A stretch of DNA of 8,207 nt, taken from contig CAKRCJ010000088.1 of NCBI GenBank assembly GCA_934307185.1, positions 1-8,207 on the forward strand. The letters are read 5' to 3'. The notes beneath the pieces are model-generated. The model saw nothing but the letters and a program-made list of their open reading frames with translations, was not told the origin of the DNA and ran no database searches. Source of the stretch: an uncultured Roseburia sp. (lineage in GTDB: Bacteria; Bacillota; Clostridia; Lachnospirales; Lachnospiraceae). Both the position numbers and the translations under genes were made by a program. How positions within the stretch are numbered: the stretch's first letter is position 1; each line of letters begins with the position of its first letter. Positions 1-6,762 of the stretch are shown one piece after another.

Positions 1-726
1 CTTTAACATCTCAAAACTGACTTCTGTTGCATCATCCTTGGATCCGGTTGGAAATACCGCACCAACGCCCAGATAAGCAATACAGATAGCCATAATCCGT
101 CCTAATGTTGTAATCGGATAGATGTCACCATAGCCTACCGTAAGAAGGGTTGACATACTCCACCAGATACCGCTGAAAGCATTGCGGAATATGTCCGGCT
201 GTGCATCGTGCTCCACACTGTACATACAAAGACTGCTCGCTAACATCAGAATTAATACAATAAAAACAGACGAAATAATCTGATTTCGTTTTTCATACAA
301 AACGGTGGTGATGACGTTAAAAGAATCATATTTTGCATTGAGCCGGAACAGGTGAAAAATCCGTGCTACGCGGAGCATTCGGAAAATAACGAAGCCGGAC
401 AGAAAAAAAGCAGGGATAATTGTCAAAAGGTCCACAATTCCGTCGAAGGAAATAAGGAATTTCATCCGAGCACGGTATTTACTCATTCCCGGATAGAGGA
501 AATTTGCAGTCCAGATGCGGAGCACATATTCGATGCAGAAAATAAAAATAGTAATAAATTCTAACATAGAAAATACGCCTGACAAAAAGGATAATTGTTC
601 AAATGTCTGTAAAAAAGTAACAAGTATATTGCAGATAATGGTGATTGTGATAAAAATATCAAAGGCACGGCTTATCCGGTTGCTCTTATCACCGATTTGA
701 ATAATATTAAATATTTTTTCCTTCAC
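1..726 (-). CDS. Voltage-gated potassium channel (six-TM ion transport protein), N-terminal part, runs off the left edge
   Basis: The open frame runs from a GTG at 726 to the window edge: 242 codons, no stop. It reads as a voltage-gated K+ channel of the inner membrane. Hydrophobic segments lie at roughly residues 21-40 (S1), 48-70 (S2, ending in FCIEYVLRIW), 89-111 (S3, with Asp in SFDGIVDLL), 149-170 (S5) and 208-226 (S6). Between them is a clear voltage sensor, with R116, R119, R122, H125 and R128 spaced every three residues. The pore loop carries the exact selectivity filter TVGYGD at 196-201, followed by IYPITTLGRI. GTG is chosen because AGGAAGG sits 9 nt upstream (736-742); no ATG in frame fits as well. 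The sequence after the S6 motif PTG (SKDDATEVSFEMLK) is unusually charged; the C-terminus lies outside the window. Family is near certain, gating properties are not readable. Confidence 0.93.
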   Translation of the reverse strand, partial: MKEKIFNIIQIGDKSNRISRAFDIFITITIICNILVTFLQTFEQLSFLSGVFSMLEFITIFIFCIEYVLRIWTANFLYPGMSKYRARMKFLISFDGIVDLLTIIPAFFLSGFVIFRMLRVARIFHLFRLNAKYDSFNVITTVLYEKRNQIISSVFIVLILMLASSLCMYSVEHDAQPDIFRNAFSGIWWSMSTLLTVGYGDIYPITTLGRIMAICIAYLGVGAVFPTGSKDDATEVSFEMLK

Positions 727-735
727 AAAAAAGTA

Positions 736-742
736 CCTTCCT
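736..742 (-). promoter_or_regulatory. Ribosome binding site supporting a GTG start for the K+ channel
   Basis: Read on the minus strand this is AGGAAGG, a strong Shine-Dalgarno match, 9 nt before the GTG at 726. It supports the non-ATG start. Confidence 0.7.
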
Positions 743-807
743 GTATATATTATGCTTAATGCGACAGTCAACGAAAAATAATTCTCATAGAAGTTTATCA
801 CATTTTA

Positions 808-836
808 ATGAAAATCACAAAAAAATAGTTTATGAT
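808..836 (+). promoter_or_regulatory. Possible sigma-A promoter for the HAD phosphatase gene
   Basis: A -10 box TATGAT (831-836, 5 of 6 consensus bases) lies 17 bp after a weak -35 box ATGAAA (808-813, 4 of 6). Transcription would start near 843 and give a leader of about 27 nt containing the ribosome binding site AGAAGG (856-861). The spacing is ideal but the -35 box is weak and the region is very AT-rich. Confidence 0.35.
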
Positions 837-869
837 AGATTATGAAAAAAATTACAGAAGGAAAAATAA

Positions 870-1559
870 ATGATAACAACTGTTTTACTGGATTTAGACG
901 ATACCATTTTGGATTTTCATAAGGCAGAGCAGGGTGCCTTAAAAAAAGCACTGCAAAGCATCGGAGTTGAACCGACAGAGGAAATATTAAAAAGATACAG
1001 TGCCATTAATCTTTCCCAGTGGAAGTTATTAGAGCTTGGAAAGCTGACACAGGAGCAGGTGAAAGTAAACCGTTACCGTATCTTTTTTGAGGAGCTTGGA
1101 ATTGACGCTTCCCCGGAAGAAACAGCGAAATGCTATGAAGAAAATCTTGCGTTCCAGCATGAGCTTGTAGACGGTGCAATGGAGCTTTTACAAAAGCTGC
1201 ATCAAAAATACAGGTTGTATGCGGCATCGAACGGGACTTATGAGGTGCAGCGGAAAAGAATACAGGAGTCTGGTATCAAACCTTATTTTCAAGATTTTTT
1301 TATTTCAAAAAAAATCGGTTTCCACAAGCCGGATGTGAAGTTTTTTGAATACTGTTTTTCACATATCAGGGATTTTAAGAAAGAGGAGACGGTTATGGTT
1401 GGGGACAGCCTGACCTCTGACATTTTAGGTGGGAAAAATGCAGGGCTTACCACAATCTGGTATCAGAAAGACAAAAAAGTAACGGACAGCGGAGACATTC
1501 ATCCAGACTATCGGATTTATAGTTTAGGCGAATTGCCGGAGCTTTTGGAAAAATTGTAA
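870..1559 (+). CDS. HAD-superfamily phosphatase, YjjG/YfnB type (probable nucleoside 5'-monophosphatase)
   Basis: A 229-residue cytosolic HAD hydrolase, normal length for the YjjG/YfnB family. All four HAD motifs are intact: DLDDT at residues 8-12 (D8 nucleophile, D10 acid/base), SNG at 120-122 (motif II serine), K153 in HKPD (motif III), and GDSLTSD at 178-184 (motif IV Mg2+-binding acidic residues). The stretch between motif I and II is a helical C1 cap. DFHKAEQGALKKAL just after motif I resembles the YjjG/YfnB group, members of which dephosphorylate pyrimidine and other nucleoside monophosphates, including non-canonical ones (house-cleaning); the substrate here is inferred. The ATG has AGAAGG 8 nt upstream. 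The gene is divergent from the K+ channel; 140 bp and a separate promoter divide it from the SseB-family gene downstream, so it is probably transcribed alone. Confidence 0.9.
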   Translation: MITTVLLDLDDTILDFHKAEQGALKKALQSIGVEPTEEILKRYSAINLSQWKLLELGKLTQEQVKVNRYRIFFEELGIDASPEETAKCYEENLAFQHELVDGAMELLQKLHQKYRLYAASNGTYEVQRKRIQESGIKPYFQDFFISKKIGFHKPDVKFFEYCFSHIRDFKKEETVMVGDSLTSDILGGKNAGLTTIWYQKDKKVTDSGDIHPDYRIYSLGELPELLEKL

Positions 1560-1610
1560 AAGCAGACTATTTCCACAGAATAACGGAAAGCTGAAAAAAG
1601 TATATATATT

Positions 1611-1639
1611 CCGCAAAGAAAAAACATTTTTCTTTACGG
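1611..1639. repeat. AT-rich inverted repeat upstream of the SseB-family gene
   Basis: The arms 1611-1623 and 1627-1639 pair at 12 of 13 positions around a 3-nt centre (ACA). The stem is mostly A-T, and neither strand has a T-run directly after it, so it is not a typical terminator. Its right arm overlaps where the -35 region of the next gene would be, so it could be an operator. It might also stabilise the 3' end of the upstream transcript. Confidence 0.5.
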
Positions 1640-1647
1640 CTACAATG

Positions 1648-1656
1648 TGTTAAAAT
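1648..1656 (+). promoter_or_regulatory. Extended -10 promoter of the SseB-family gene
   Basis: The sequence is TGT followed by TAAAAT (1651-1656), an extended -10 element (TGn plus 5 of 6 bases). The -35 position falls in the inverted repeat at 1611-1639 and matches poorly, which is common for extended -10 promoters. Transcription would start near 1663, giving a leader of about 37 nt. Confidence 0.45.
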
Positions 1657-1699
1657 ATACACTATACCGATATTGGAGGCAGGAAAGGATTTTTTTATT

Positions 1700-2602
1700 A
1701 TGGAAGAAAAGACAACAATGGAAATAACAAACGATAGATTGGAACAGACAATCAAAGAGTATGCAACAGAGCGCACAAAGGAGAAGCTGACAGAGATTTT
1801 AAATCTTCTTCGTCCGACAAAGTTATTTGTTCCGGCAATGTTACAGGCACCGGATCAGCCAACTCCTTGTTTTTTAAAAAGTAAAGAAGGGGAACAGTTT
1901 TTTGTCGTATATACCTCAAAGGAACAGATGGAAAAAGCTCCAAAGAGTCAGGCATTATTAAATATGCCATTTCCTGTATGCAACAGCATTGCAGTAAAAC
2001 CGGAATTAAATCTGACAGGAATGGTTATCAATCCGTTTACGGACAACCTTGTATTAAAAATTGAACTAATTCAGAAGCTTCATGAAGCAGATGAGAAGAT
2101 TGCAAAACAGCCAAAGCAGGTAAAAATGACACCACAGCAGTTTCAGGCATTTGTAAAAAATCAGACCGAGTTTTCAATTATTCCAAAACGTTTATTTGCA
2201 GAAAAGGCTGAATTTATAAAGAAGCTTTGTGATGAAAAAGAGACCTTCATTAATGAGATTTTTGCAGCAGCTTTTAAAGAACCAAAGCTTTATCCATACA
2301 CAGAGGATGATTATTCTGTAATGGCACTTGATATTTCAGAGGATTTGACACTTATCCGTGTAGACCTTCCGGATAAGGGATTAGTACCTCCGCTTTGCTA
2401 CAGAATTTACATTACTTATAATCCATTAAAGGAAGAGGCTCATTACTACACAATTGAGATGACCAAGGAAAAGGATGTACGTCTTTTAGGCGGCATTAAT
2501 GCAGAAGGAAAGCACGTAAGCTACGGTAACGCTCCAGTGGAAGGTGCAGAGTTACAGGAAATCATGAACCTTTGCAAAAATCCGGGAGAACTGACAAGCT
2601 AA
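1700..2602 (+). CDS. SseB-family protein (two-part SseB N- and C-terminal domains)
   Basis: A 300-residue soluble protein with no signal peptide or membrane segment. Residues about 20-130 match the SseB N-terminal domain pattern: RPTKLFVPAML at 38-48, then LKSKEGEQFFVVYTSKEQM, a region ending in GMVINPFTDNLVL (107-119) where the family has a conserved 'NP' turn. Residues about 143-290 fit the SseB C-terminal domain. The family is named after an E. coli gene for enhanced serine sensitivity and has no settled biochemical role; it is unrelated to the Salmonella type III translocator of the same name. The frame stays open back to a TTG at 1673, but ATG 1700 is preferred: an AAGGA-type site (1685-1689) lies about 10 nt before it, while the TTG sits about 10 nt from the predicted transcript start with no binding site. 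A hairpin terminator follows the stop. Confidence 0.8.
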   Translation: MEEKTTMEITNDRLEQTIKEYATERTKEKLTEILNLLRPTKLFVPAMLQAPDQPTPCFLKSKEGEQFFVVYTSKEQMEKAPKSQALLNMPFPVCNSIAVKPELNLTGMVINPFTDNLVLKIELIQKLHEADEKIAKQPKQVKMTPQQFQAFVKNQTEFSIIPKRLFAEKAEFIKKLCDEKETFINEIFAAAFKEPKLYPYTEDDYSVMALDISEDLTLIRVDLPDKGLVPPLCYRIYITYNPLKEEAHYYTIEMTKEKDVRLLGGINAEGKHVSYGNAPVEGAELQEIMNLCKNPGELTS

Positions 2603-2616
2603 TATAGTAATACGGA

Positions 2617-2672
2617 AAAAGAGAGTTTCGCTTCATAACTGAGTTAACAGCTATTTTGCGTCACTCTCTTTT
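2617..2672. terminator. Bidirectional terminator between the SseB-family gene and but
   Basis: AAAAGAGAGT (2617-2626) pairs perfectly with ACTCTCTTTT (2663-2672). CGC (2629-2631) and GCG (2658-2660) can extend the stem, and AAC-tga-GTT (2637-2645) can form a small hairpin within the loop. T-runs end the right-hand arm on both strands (CTCTCTTTTAAAT on plus, CTCTCTTTTTCC on minus). The site lies 14 bp after the SseB-family stop and 38 bp after the but stop, so it can serve both convergent genes. The total loop is long (36 nt) for an intrinsic terminator. Confidence 0.65.
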
Positions 2673-2710
2673 AAATATTAATTCGTATAGAAGTTTTATT
2701 CTGTTAAAAA

Positions 2711-4051
2711 CTATTTATTAGAACGTCTCCAGATATGCATTTTCTCTGCTTCTGCAATCAGTTCATCACGGAAATCCGGGTGGGCAATGGAAATCAATGC
2801 CTCCGCTTTCTGCCAGGAGGAAAGCCCTTTTAAGTTCGCCATACCGTATTCGGTAACGACATAATGTGTATTTGCGCGGGTGTCAGTTACGATAGAGCCT
2901 TCAGCTAAAGTCGGGCGGATACGGGAGTGCATAACGCCCTGTTTGTCTGTAAATGTAGAGGAACAGCAGATGAAGCTCTTACCACCATTTGACAGATATG
3001 CGCCTAATACAAAGTCAAGCTGTCCACCGGCACCGCTAATATGTTTGATACCAGAGGATTCGGAACTAATCTGTCCGAACAGGTCAATGTCAACACAGTT
3101 ATTAATGGAAATAAAATTGTCCAAAGCAGCAATAGAACGGATATCGTTCGTGTAGCTTACCGGTGCACTCATAAGCTCCGGATTTTCATCTAAGTAATCA
3201 TACATTTTCTTTGTTCCGGCACCGAAACCGTAAACCTGACGGAAACGGTCGATGTTTTTCTTAGAACCGTTAATTTTTCCTGCTCTTGCAATATCAACAA
3301 AAGCATCTACATACATTTCAGTATGAACACCGAGGTCTTTTAAGTCAGACTCTGCAATCAGAGAACCAACTGCGTTTGGCATGCCGCCGATACCAAGCTG
3401 TAAGCAGGCACCGTTTGGAATTTGGTCTACAATTAGCTGTGCCACTTTTTTATCAACGTCAGTAGCAGGACCGCCGGCACCAAGCTCGCCGATTGGAGCG
3501 TTGTTTCCTTCTACGATATAAGTAACATCTGAAATATGTATGCCACACTCTGTTCCACCAAGGCAGCGAGGCATATTTTCATTGACCTCTACGATAACGT
3601 GTTTTGCAGTTTCACACATTGCACCAAGATGGGATGCATTTGGTCCGAAGTTAAAGTAACCATGTTTATCCATTGGAGCAACCATAATCATTGCCACGTC
3701 ATCCGGACATGAGGACTCGCGGTAATAGCGAGGAAGTTCAGAATAGCGGATTGGAGAATAATAAGCGCATCCGCGGGAAATCAATTTTCTTTCAATTCCT
3801 GACATATGCCAGGAGTTCCAGGTGAAATGCTCTCCGGCATCTTCACGGGCAAAAACAGCAAGTGGTTTTAAAAGGATACCACCGCGTAAATTAACATTTT
3901 TCAGCTCATCGGTACGTTTTGCAAGAGCCGCATCTAAAACGTCGACGGTTCCATTGCACCAGCCATAATCAACCCAGTCACCAGACTTAATTAATTTAAC
4001 AGCTTCATCTGCGGAAACAAGTTTCTGTTTGTATTCCTGTGAGTAATCCAT
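2711..4051 (-). CDS. but: Butyryl-CoA:acetate CoA-transferase
   Basis: A 446-residue cytosolic CoA-transferase of the acetyl-CoA hydrolase/transferase family. It would catalyse butyryl-CoA + acetate to butyrate + acetyl-CoA, the last step of butyrate formation in Roseburia-type gut bacteria. E245 in GVHTEMYVD is the expected catalytic glutamate that forms the glutamyl-CoA thioester. The glycine loops [11 protein letters not shown] (220-230) and GAGGQLDFV (340-348) fit the active-site and CoA-binding segments. [10 protein letters not shown] (74-83) and AFVDIARAG (250-258) match, as I recall them, the conserved stretches targeted by degenerate but primers, which favours But over the related 4-hydroxybutyrate CoA-transferase. 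The frame extends 25 codons further upstream, but ATG 4051 has GGGAGG 8 nt before it. The gene stands alone, as but usually does. A Rex-like operator lies upstream. Exact substrate preference cannot be proved from sequence. Confidence 0.93.
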   Translation of the reverse strand: MDYSQEYKQKLVSADEAVKLIKSGDWVDYGWCNGTVDVLDAALAKRTDELKNVNLRGGILLKPLAVFAREDAGEHFTWNSWHMSGIERKLISRGCAYYSPIRYSELPRYYRESSCPDDVAMIMVAPMDKHGYFNFGPNASHLGAMCETAKHVIVEVNENMPRCLGGTECGIHISDVTYIVEGNNAPIGELGAGGPATDVDKKVAQLIVDQIPNGACLQLGIGGMPNAVGSLIAESDLKDLGVHTEMYVDAFVDIARAGKINGSKKNIDRFRQVYGFGAGTKKMYDYLDENPELMSAPVSYTNDIRSIAALDNFISINNCVDIDLFGQISSESSGIKHISGAGGQLDFVLGAYLSNGGKSFICCSSTFTDKQGVMHSRIRPTLAEGSIVTDTRANTHYVVTEYGMANLKGLSSWQKAEALISIAHPDFRDELIAEAEKMHIWRRSNK

Positions 4052-4059
4052 TGTAAATA

Positions 4060-4065
4060 CCTCCC
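4060..4065 (-). promoter_or_regulatory. Ribosome binding site fixing the but start
   Basis: GGGAGG on the minus strand, 8 nt before ATG 4051. It shows that the 25 extra codons of open frame upstream are not translated. Confidence 0.8.
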
Positions 4066-4097
4066 ATAAATTCGGAAATAATGTAGGGTGTCTGTAT

Positions 4098-4136
4098 AAA
4101 ATAATATTTGATAATTCTACAGACAATGTTTGTTAA
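4098..4136 (-). promoter_or_regulatory. Candidate but promoter region (two overlapping possibilities)
   Basis: Two sigma-A-like pairs fit on the minus strand, both with 17-bp spacers. The first is TTAACA (4136-4131, 5 of 6) with TATCAA (4113-4108, 4 of 6). The second is TTGTCT (4126-4121, 4 of 6) with TATTTT (4103-4098, 4 of 6). They imply leaders of roughly 50 or 40 nt before ATG 4051. The first places its -35 box inside the Rex-like operator, the layout expected for repression. The sequence alone does not decide between them. Confidence 0.4.
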
Positions 4137-4147
4137 AAAATTATCAA
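4130..4147. promoter_or_regulatory. Candidate Rex (NADH/NAD+-sensing repressor) operator upstream of but
   Basis: TTGTTAAAAAATTATCAA matches the clostridial Rex consensus TTGTTAANNNNTTAACAA at 13 of 14 specified positions; the single mismatch is T4144. It overlaps one candidate -35 box of but and lies directly upstream of the other. Rex proteins in clostridia repress fermentation genes, including butyrate-pathway genes, until NADH rises, so the site fits the gene it precedes. AT-rich surroundings raise the chance of coincidence. It could instead affect the plus-strand gene at 4313, whose predicted -10 box is about 65 bp away. Confidence 0.5.
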
Positions 4148-4211
4148 TTAATATTTTAGCACTTTACGGAAAGATTTACAAGAGCTTAAGGAAAGGCGGC
4201 TTGATTTTTTA

Positions 4212-4217
4212 TATAAT
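4212..4217 (+). promoter_or_regulatory. Possible -10 box for the Nudix-IMPase gene
   Basis: An exact TATAAT lies about 95 bp upstream of ATG 4313. The -35 position 17 bp earlier (AGGAAA, 4189-4194) matches only 3 of 6 bases and there is no TGn extension, so the call is tentative. The leader from here to the start codon holds no hairpin or riboswitch I can recognise. Confidence 0.3.
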
Positions 4218-4312
4218 TAAAGTTAAGCTTTCTATAGATAAATTTTATTTCTGTAAAAAAGTGGAAAAATGACAGAAAAAAAGCAGGAGTTCAAAGAAGG
4301 GAGACAGCAAAA

Positions 4313-5650
4313 ATGCAGTTTCAATTAAAATTTATCACAGACGAATTGCCGGAGACACCGGTCAATATAAATAAAAGAACCGCAGTACGCGGCGTCATTC
4401 ATTATCAGAATAAATTATTAATGGTAGAGACAAACAACGGAGATTATAAATTTCCGGGTGGCGGAATGGAAAATGGGGAAACAGAGAAAGAAACGCTGCT
4501 TCGGGAAATAACGGAGGAGACAGGCTATACAGATATCCACATTGGATTAAAAATTGGCGAAGTTTTTGAACAAAATATTGATACGGAAGACAAAAACAGC
4601 TATTTCCAGATGACTTCTTCCTATTATGAATGCTGGCTGATGAGTGATAAAAGAGCACCGGGCATTTTAGATGATTACGAGGAAAAGCTTGGATTTCACG
4701 CAACATTTATCGCAGTGAAGGAGGCTTATGAAAAAAATGCGCTGCTGTTAAAAAATGAGCAGAAAAAAATGCATGATTTTTTGCAGAAAGCCTATATTTC
4801 CCAGATGAAAAAGGAAAAAAAGGAGGCAGTTACTTTTGCACCGGAAATACCGTGGTTAGAGCGGGAAACAAAAGTTTTACAGAAATTAAACCGCACACTT
4901 GTGGAAAAAATAGCTGATGTGGTGCGTGACTGTGGAAAAATCATGTCAGAAGCGGTACGGACAAAAGATATGGTAGATGCTAAGGAAGGACACGCCAATT
5001 TTGTCACGACTTATGATAAAAAAGTGCAGGAAACACTGCGGGAAAAATTGCTTGAAATATTACCGGATGCAGTGTTTGTCGGTGAAGAAGATGACATTCA
5101 CGCTTCGATAAAAAACGGATATGCATTCATTGTCGACCCGATTGACGGTACGACAAACTTTATCAAAGATTATCATGTGAGTGCGATTTCAGTCGGACTG
5201 ACAAAGGATGGGGAGCAGCTTATCGGTGTTGTATATAATCCATATCTTGATGAAATGTTTACGGCAAAACGCGGGGAGGGAGCATTTTTAAACGGAGAGC
5301 CAATCCATGTATCACGAAATCCGCTTTCGGAAGGGGTGGTGCTGTTTGGAACGTCACCTTATTATGAAGAACTCAGCAAAAAGTCCTTTCAGATGGCATA
5401 TGCCTATTTCAAAAAAGCACTGGATATCAGAAGAAGCGGTTCTGCCGCAATTGATTTGTGCAGTATCGCAGCAGGGCGTGCAGAGCTTTATTTTGAATTG
5501 CGGTTAAGCCCGTGGGATTATGCAGCAGGAGCGCTTATTGTAAAAGAGGCGGGCGGCGTTGTCACAAAAACGGACGGCAGTGAAATTACATTGGAAAAGC
5601 CTTGTTCCATTCTTGCAACAAACGGACGCTGCAAAAGGTTGGAGTGGTAA
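4313..5650 (+). CDS. Fused Nudix hydrolase - inositol monophosphatase family protein
   Basis: A 445-residue soluble two-domain enzyme. Residues about 20-160 are a Nudix hydrolase with a complete Nudix box, G50 to Y72 (Gx5Ex7REUxEExGU, catalytic R64, E65, E68, E69), which cleaves nucleoside diphosphates linked to another group. A charged helical linker (about 160-190) leads to an IMPase fold (about 190-440) with every metal ligand: E258 in VGEED, DPIDGTTNF at 275-283 (D275, D278) and WDYAAG at 401-406 (D402). The DGTTNF form resembles inositol monophosphatases rather than CysQ-type PAP phosphatases (usually DGTKEF), but substrates cannot be read from motifs. The join is in frame with no sign of a sequencing frameshift, and both halves look intact. 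The ATG has AAGGGAG 9 nt upstream. The stop lies 4 bp from that of the convergent glycosyltransferase gene, so the 3' ends of the transcripts must overlap or end inside the neighbour. Confidence 0.9.
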   Translation: MQFQLKFITDELPETPVNINKRTAVRGVIHYQNKLLMVETNNGDYKFPGGGMENGETEKETLLREITEETGYTDIHIGLKIGEVFEQNIDTEDKNSYFQMTSSYYECWLMSDKRAPGILDDYEEKLGFHATFIAVKEAYEKNALLLKNEQKKMHDFLQKAYISQMKKEKKEAVTFAPEIPWLERETKVLQKLNRTLVEKIADVVRDCGKIMSEAVRTKDMVDAKEGHANFVTTYDKKVQETLREKLLEILPDAVFVGEEDDIHASIKNGYAFIVDPIDGTTNFIKDYHVSAISVGLTKDGEQLIGVVYNPYLDEMFTAKRGEGAFLNGEPIHVSRNPLSEGVVLFGTSPYYEELSKKSFQMAYAYFKKALDIRRSGSAAIDLCSIAAGRAELYFELRLSPWDYAAGALIVKEAGGVVTKTDGSEITLEKPCSILATNGRCKRLEW

Positions 5651-5654
5651 GTAT

Positions 5655-6725
5655 TTATAATTCTTCCGGCATTTCCCAGCCTGCAAGTGCCTCCTTTGCA
5701 TCGGCAAGTGCGTCTTCATACTGGCTTGCGGCAAGTGCGGCAAAAGGATCTCCTTCCGGAATATCGGACAGCATTGCCTCATAGCAGCGGATAAGACCAA
5801 GGAGCGGCAAATCACCGCTGGTATGCACATCCAAAATACTGGAAGCTTCGTGGGCGGCATTATAATACCAGAGGGAAGCCTCATCGTAATCTTTTGCAGC
5901 TTCAAAATAATTTCCAAGCTCCAGACAGATTTCCGCACATGGGGTTGTTAACATGTCACGTAAAGTCATCTGGAAAAAATGATTTGTGTCACCACAAAGC
6001 CGATAGGCATGTGCCAGAACACAGGAAGCTTCCTTTTGCGCATCGGCATCTGTGTTCGTATCGTAAAGCTGCCGGAAAATAGGAAGCGCATCGGAAAAAT
6101 CTTTTTCGTCCCCTGTTTTAAAAAGCTCTTTTGCATACATGCTGCAAAGTTTCGGCGGGAAAGTTCCTTCCTTTTCAAATGCGCTTAAAAAAATGGAAAA
6201 ATCCCGTTTGTGGTGCAAGGACTGTGGCATATGTAAAATTTCAATTTCACTGTCATAGACAACCGGTGTCAGGCGGACGGTTTCATGAATTGGGTCAATC
6301 CACTCAAATTGCCGTAAGCGTTTGAACAGCTTCGGGCGGTATTCGGTTTTGGCGTTTAATACGGTATTAAATTCAGAGACCGTGCGGTATTTCATCTGTA
6401 CAATTTCTACTTCCGGCAAAAGCAGCTCTTTCATCTGTAAAAACTTTTTGCGGTTAGCATCATCTAACACCTCATCTGCATCAGGAGCGTAAATATAATC
6501 CATATTTGCAAGTGAAAAAGAAAAATTCCTTGCAGCAGAAAAATCATTTTCCCAGGCAAAATCATAGACGTGGTCAGTATATTTTAATGCAACTTCTTTT
6601 GTATTATCGGTAGAGCCGGTGTCGACGATAATGATTTCATCCATCAAATCACAGACGGAATTTAAACATCTTGCCAGAATATCTGCTTCATTTTTTACTA
6701 TCATACATAAACTGATTTTTATCAT
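5655..6725 (-). CDS. Family 2 glycosyltransferase with helical (TPR-like) C-terminal region
   Basis: A 356-residue cytosolic enzyme without membrane segments. Residues 1 to about 170 are a GT-A domain of family GT2: ISLCMIVKNEADILARCLNSV at the N-terminus, the nucleotide-sugar loop IIIVDTGSTDNT (31-42), the metal-binding DxD-type motif DADE (82-85) and IHE at 146-148, common in this subgroup. Residues about 195-345 are mostly helical with helix pairs resembling degenerate TPRs (for example 269-295, NYFEAAKDYDEASLWYYNAA), ending in an Ala-rich helix. The GT2-plus-TPR layout also occurs in SunS, the sublancin S-glycosyltransferase, but no peptide precursor gene is nearby, so acceptor and sugar are unknown. 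The frame is open 57 codons further upstream, but ATG 6725 begins the conserved domain and has GTGAGG 5 nt before it. It has its own divergent promoter. Confidence 0.85.
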   Translation of the reverse strand: MIKISLCMIVKNEADILARCLNSVCDLMDEIIIVDTGSTDNTKEVALKYTDHVYDFAWENDFSAARNFSFSLANMDYIYAPDADEVLDDANRKKFLQMKELLLPEVEIVQMKYRTVSEFNTVLNAKTEYRPKLFKRLRQFEWIDPIHETVRLTPVVYDSEIEILHMPQSLHHKRDFSIFLSAFEKEGTFPPKLCSMYAKELFKTGDEKDFSDALPIFRQLYDTNTDADAQKEASCVLAHAYRLCGDTNHFFQMTLRDMLTTPCAEICLELGNYFEAAKDYDEASLWYYNAAHEASSILDVHTSGDLPLLGLIRCYEAMLSDIPEGDPFAALAASQYEDALADAKEALAGWEMPEEL

Positions 6726-6762
6726 AAGAGCCTCACTTTTTTGCTTTATATTCGATAGTTTT

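Noticed and set aside
744..771. TTGACT-16-TATATA promoter for the K+ channel gene
   Set aside because: Transcription from it would start inside the ribosome binding site at 736-742, so the message could not be translated properly.
1562..1592. TTTCC/GGAAA hairpin after the HAD gene as a terminator
   Set aside because: Only five paired bases, interrupted flanking pairs and no T-run downstream.
4052..4126. 25 extra N-terminal codons on the but frame
   Set aside because: They precede a strong GGGAGG site placed 8 nt before ATG 4051, overlap the predicted promoter, and do not resemble the family N-terminus.
5683..5738. Three copies of GCAAGTGC
   Set aside because: They encode repeated Leu-Ala pairs in the Ala-rich C-terminal helix of the glycosyltransferase and are explained by coding.
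5504..5938. 144-codon open frame on the minus strand across the convergent 3' ends
   Set aside because: It overlaps two well-supported genes in other frames, has no recognisable domain and looks like a shadow.
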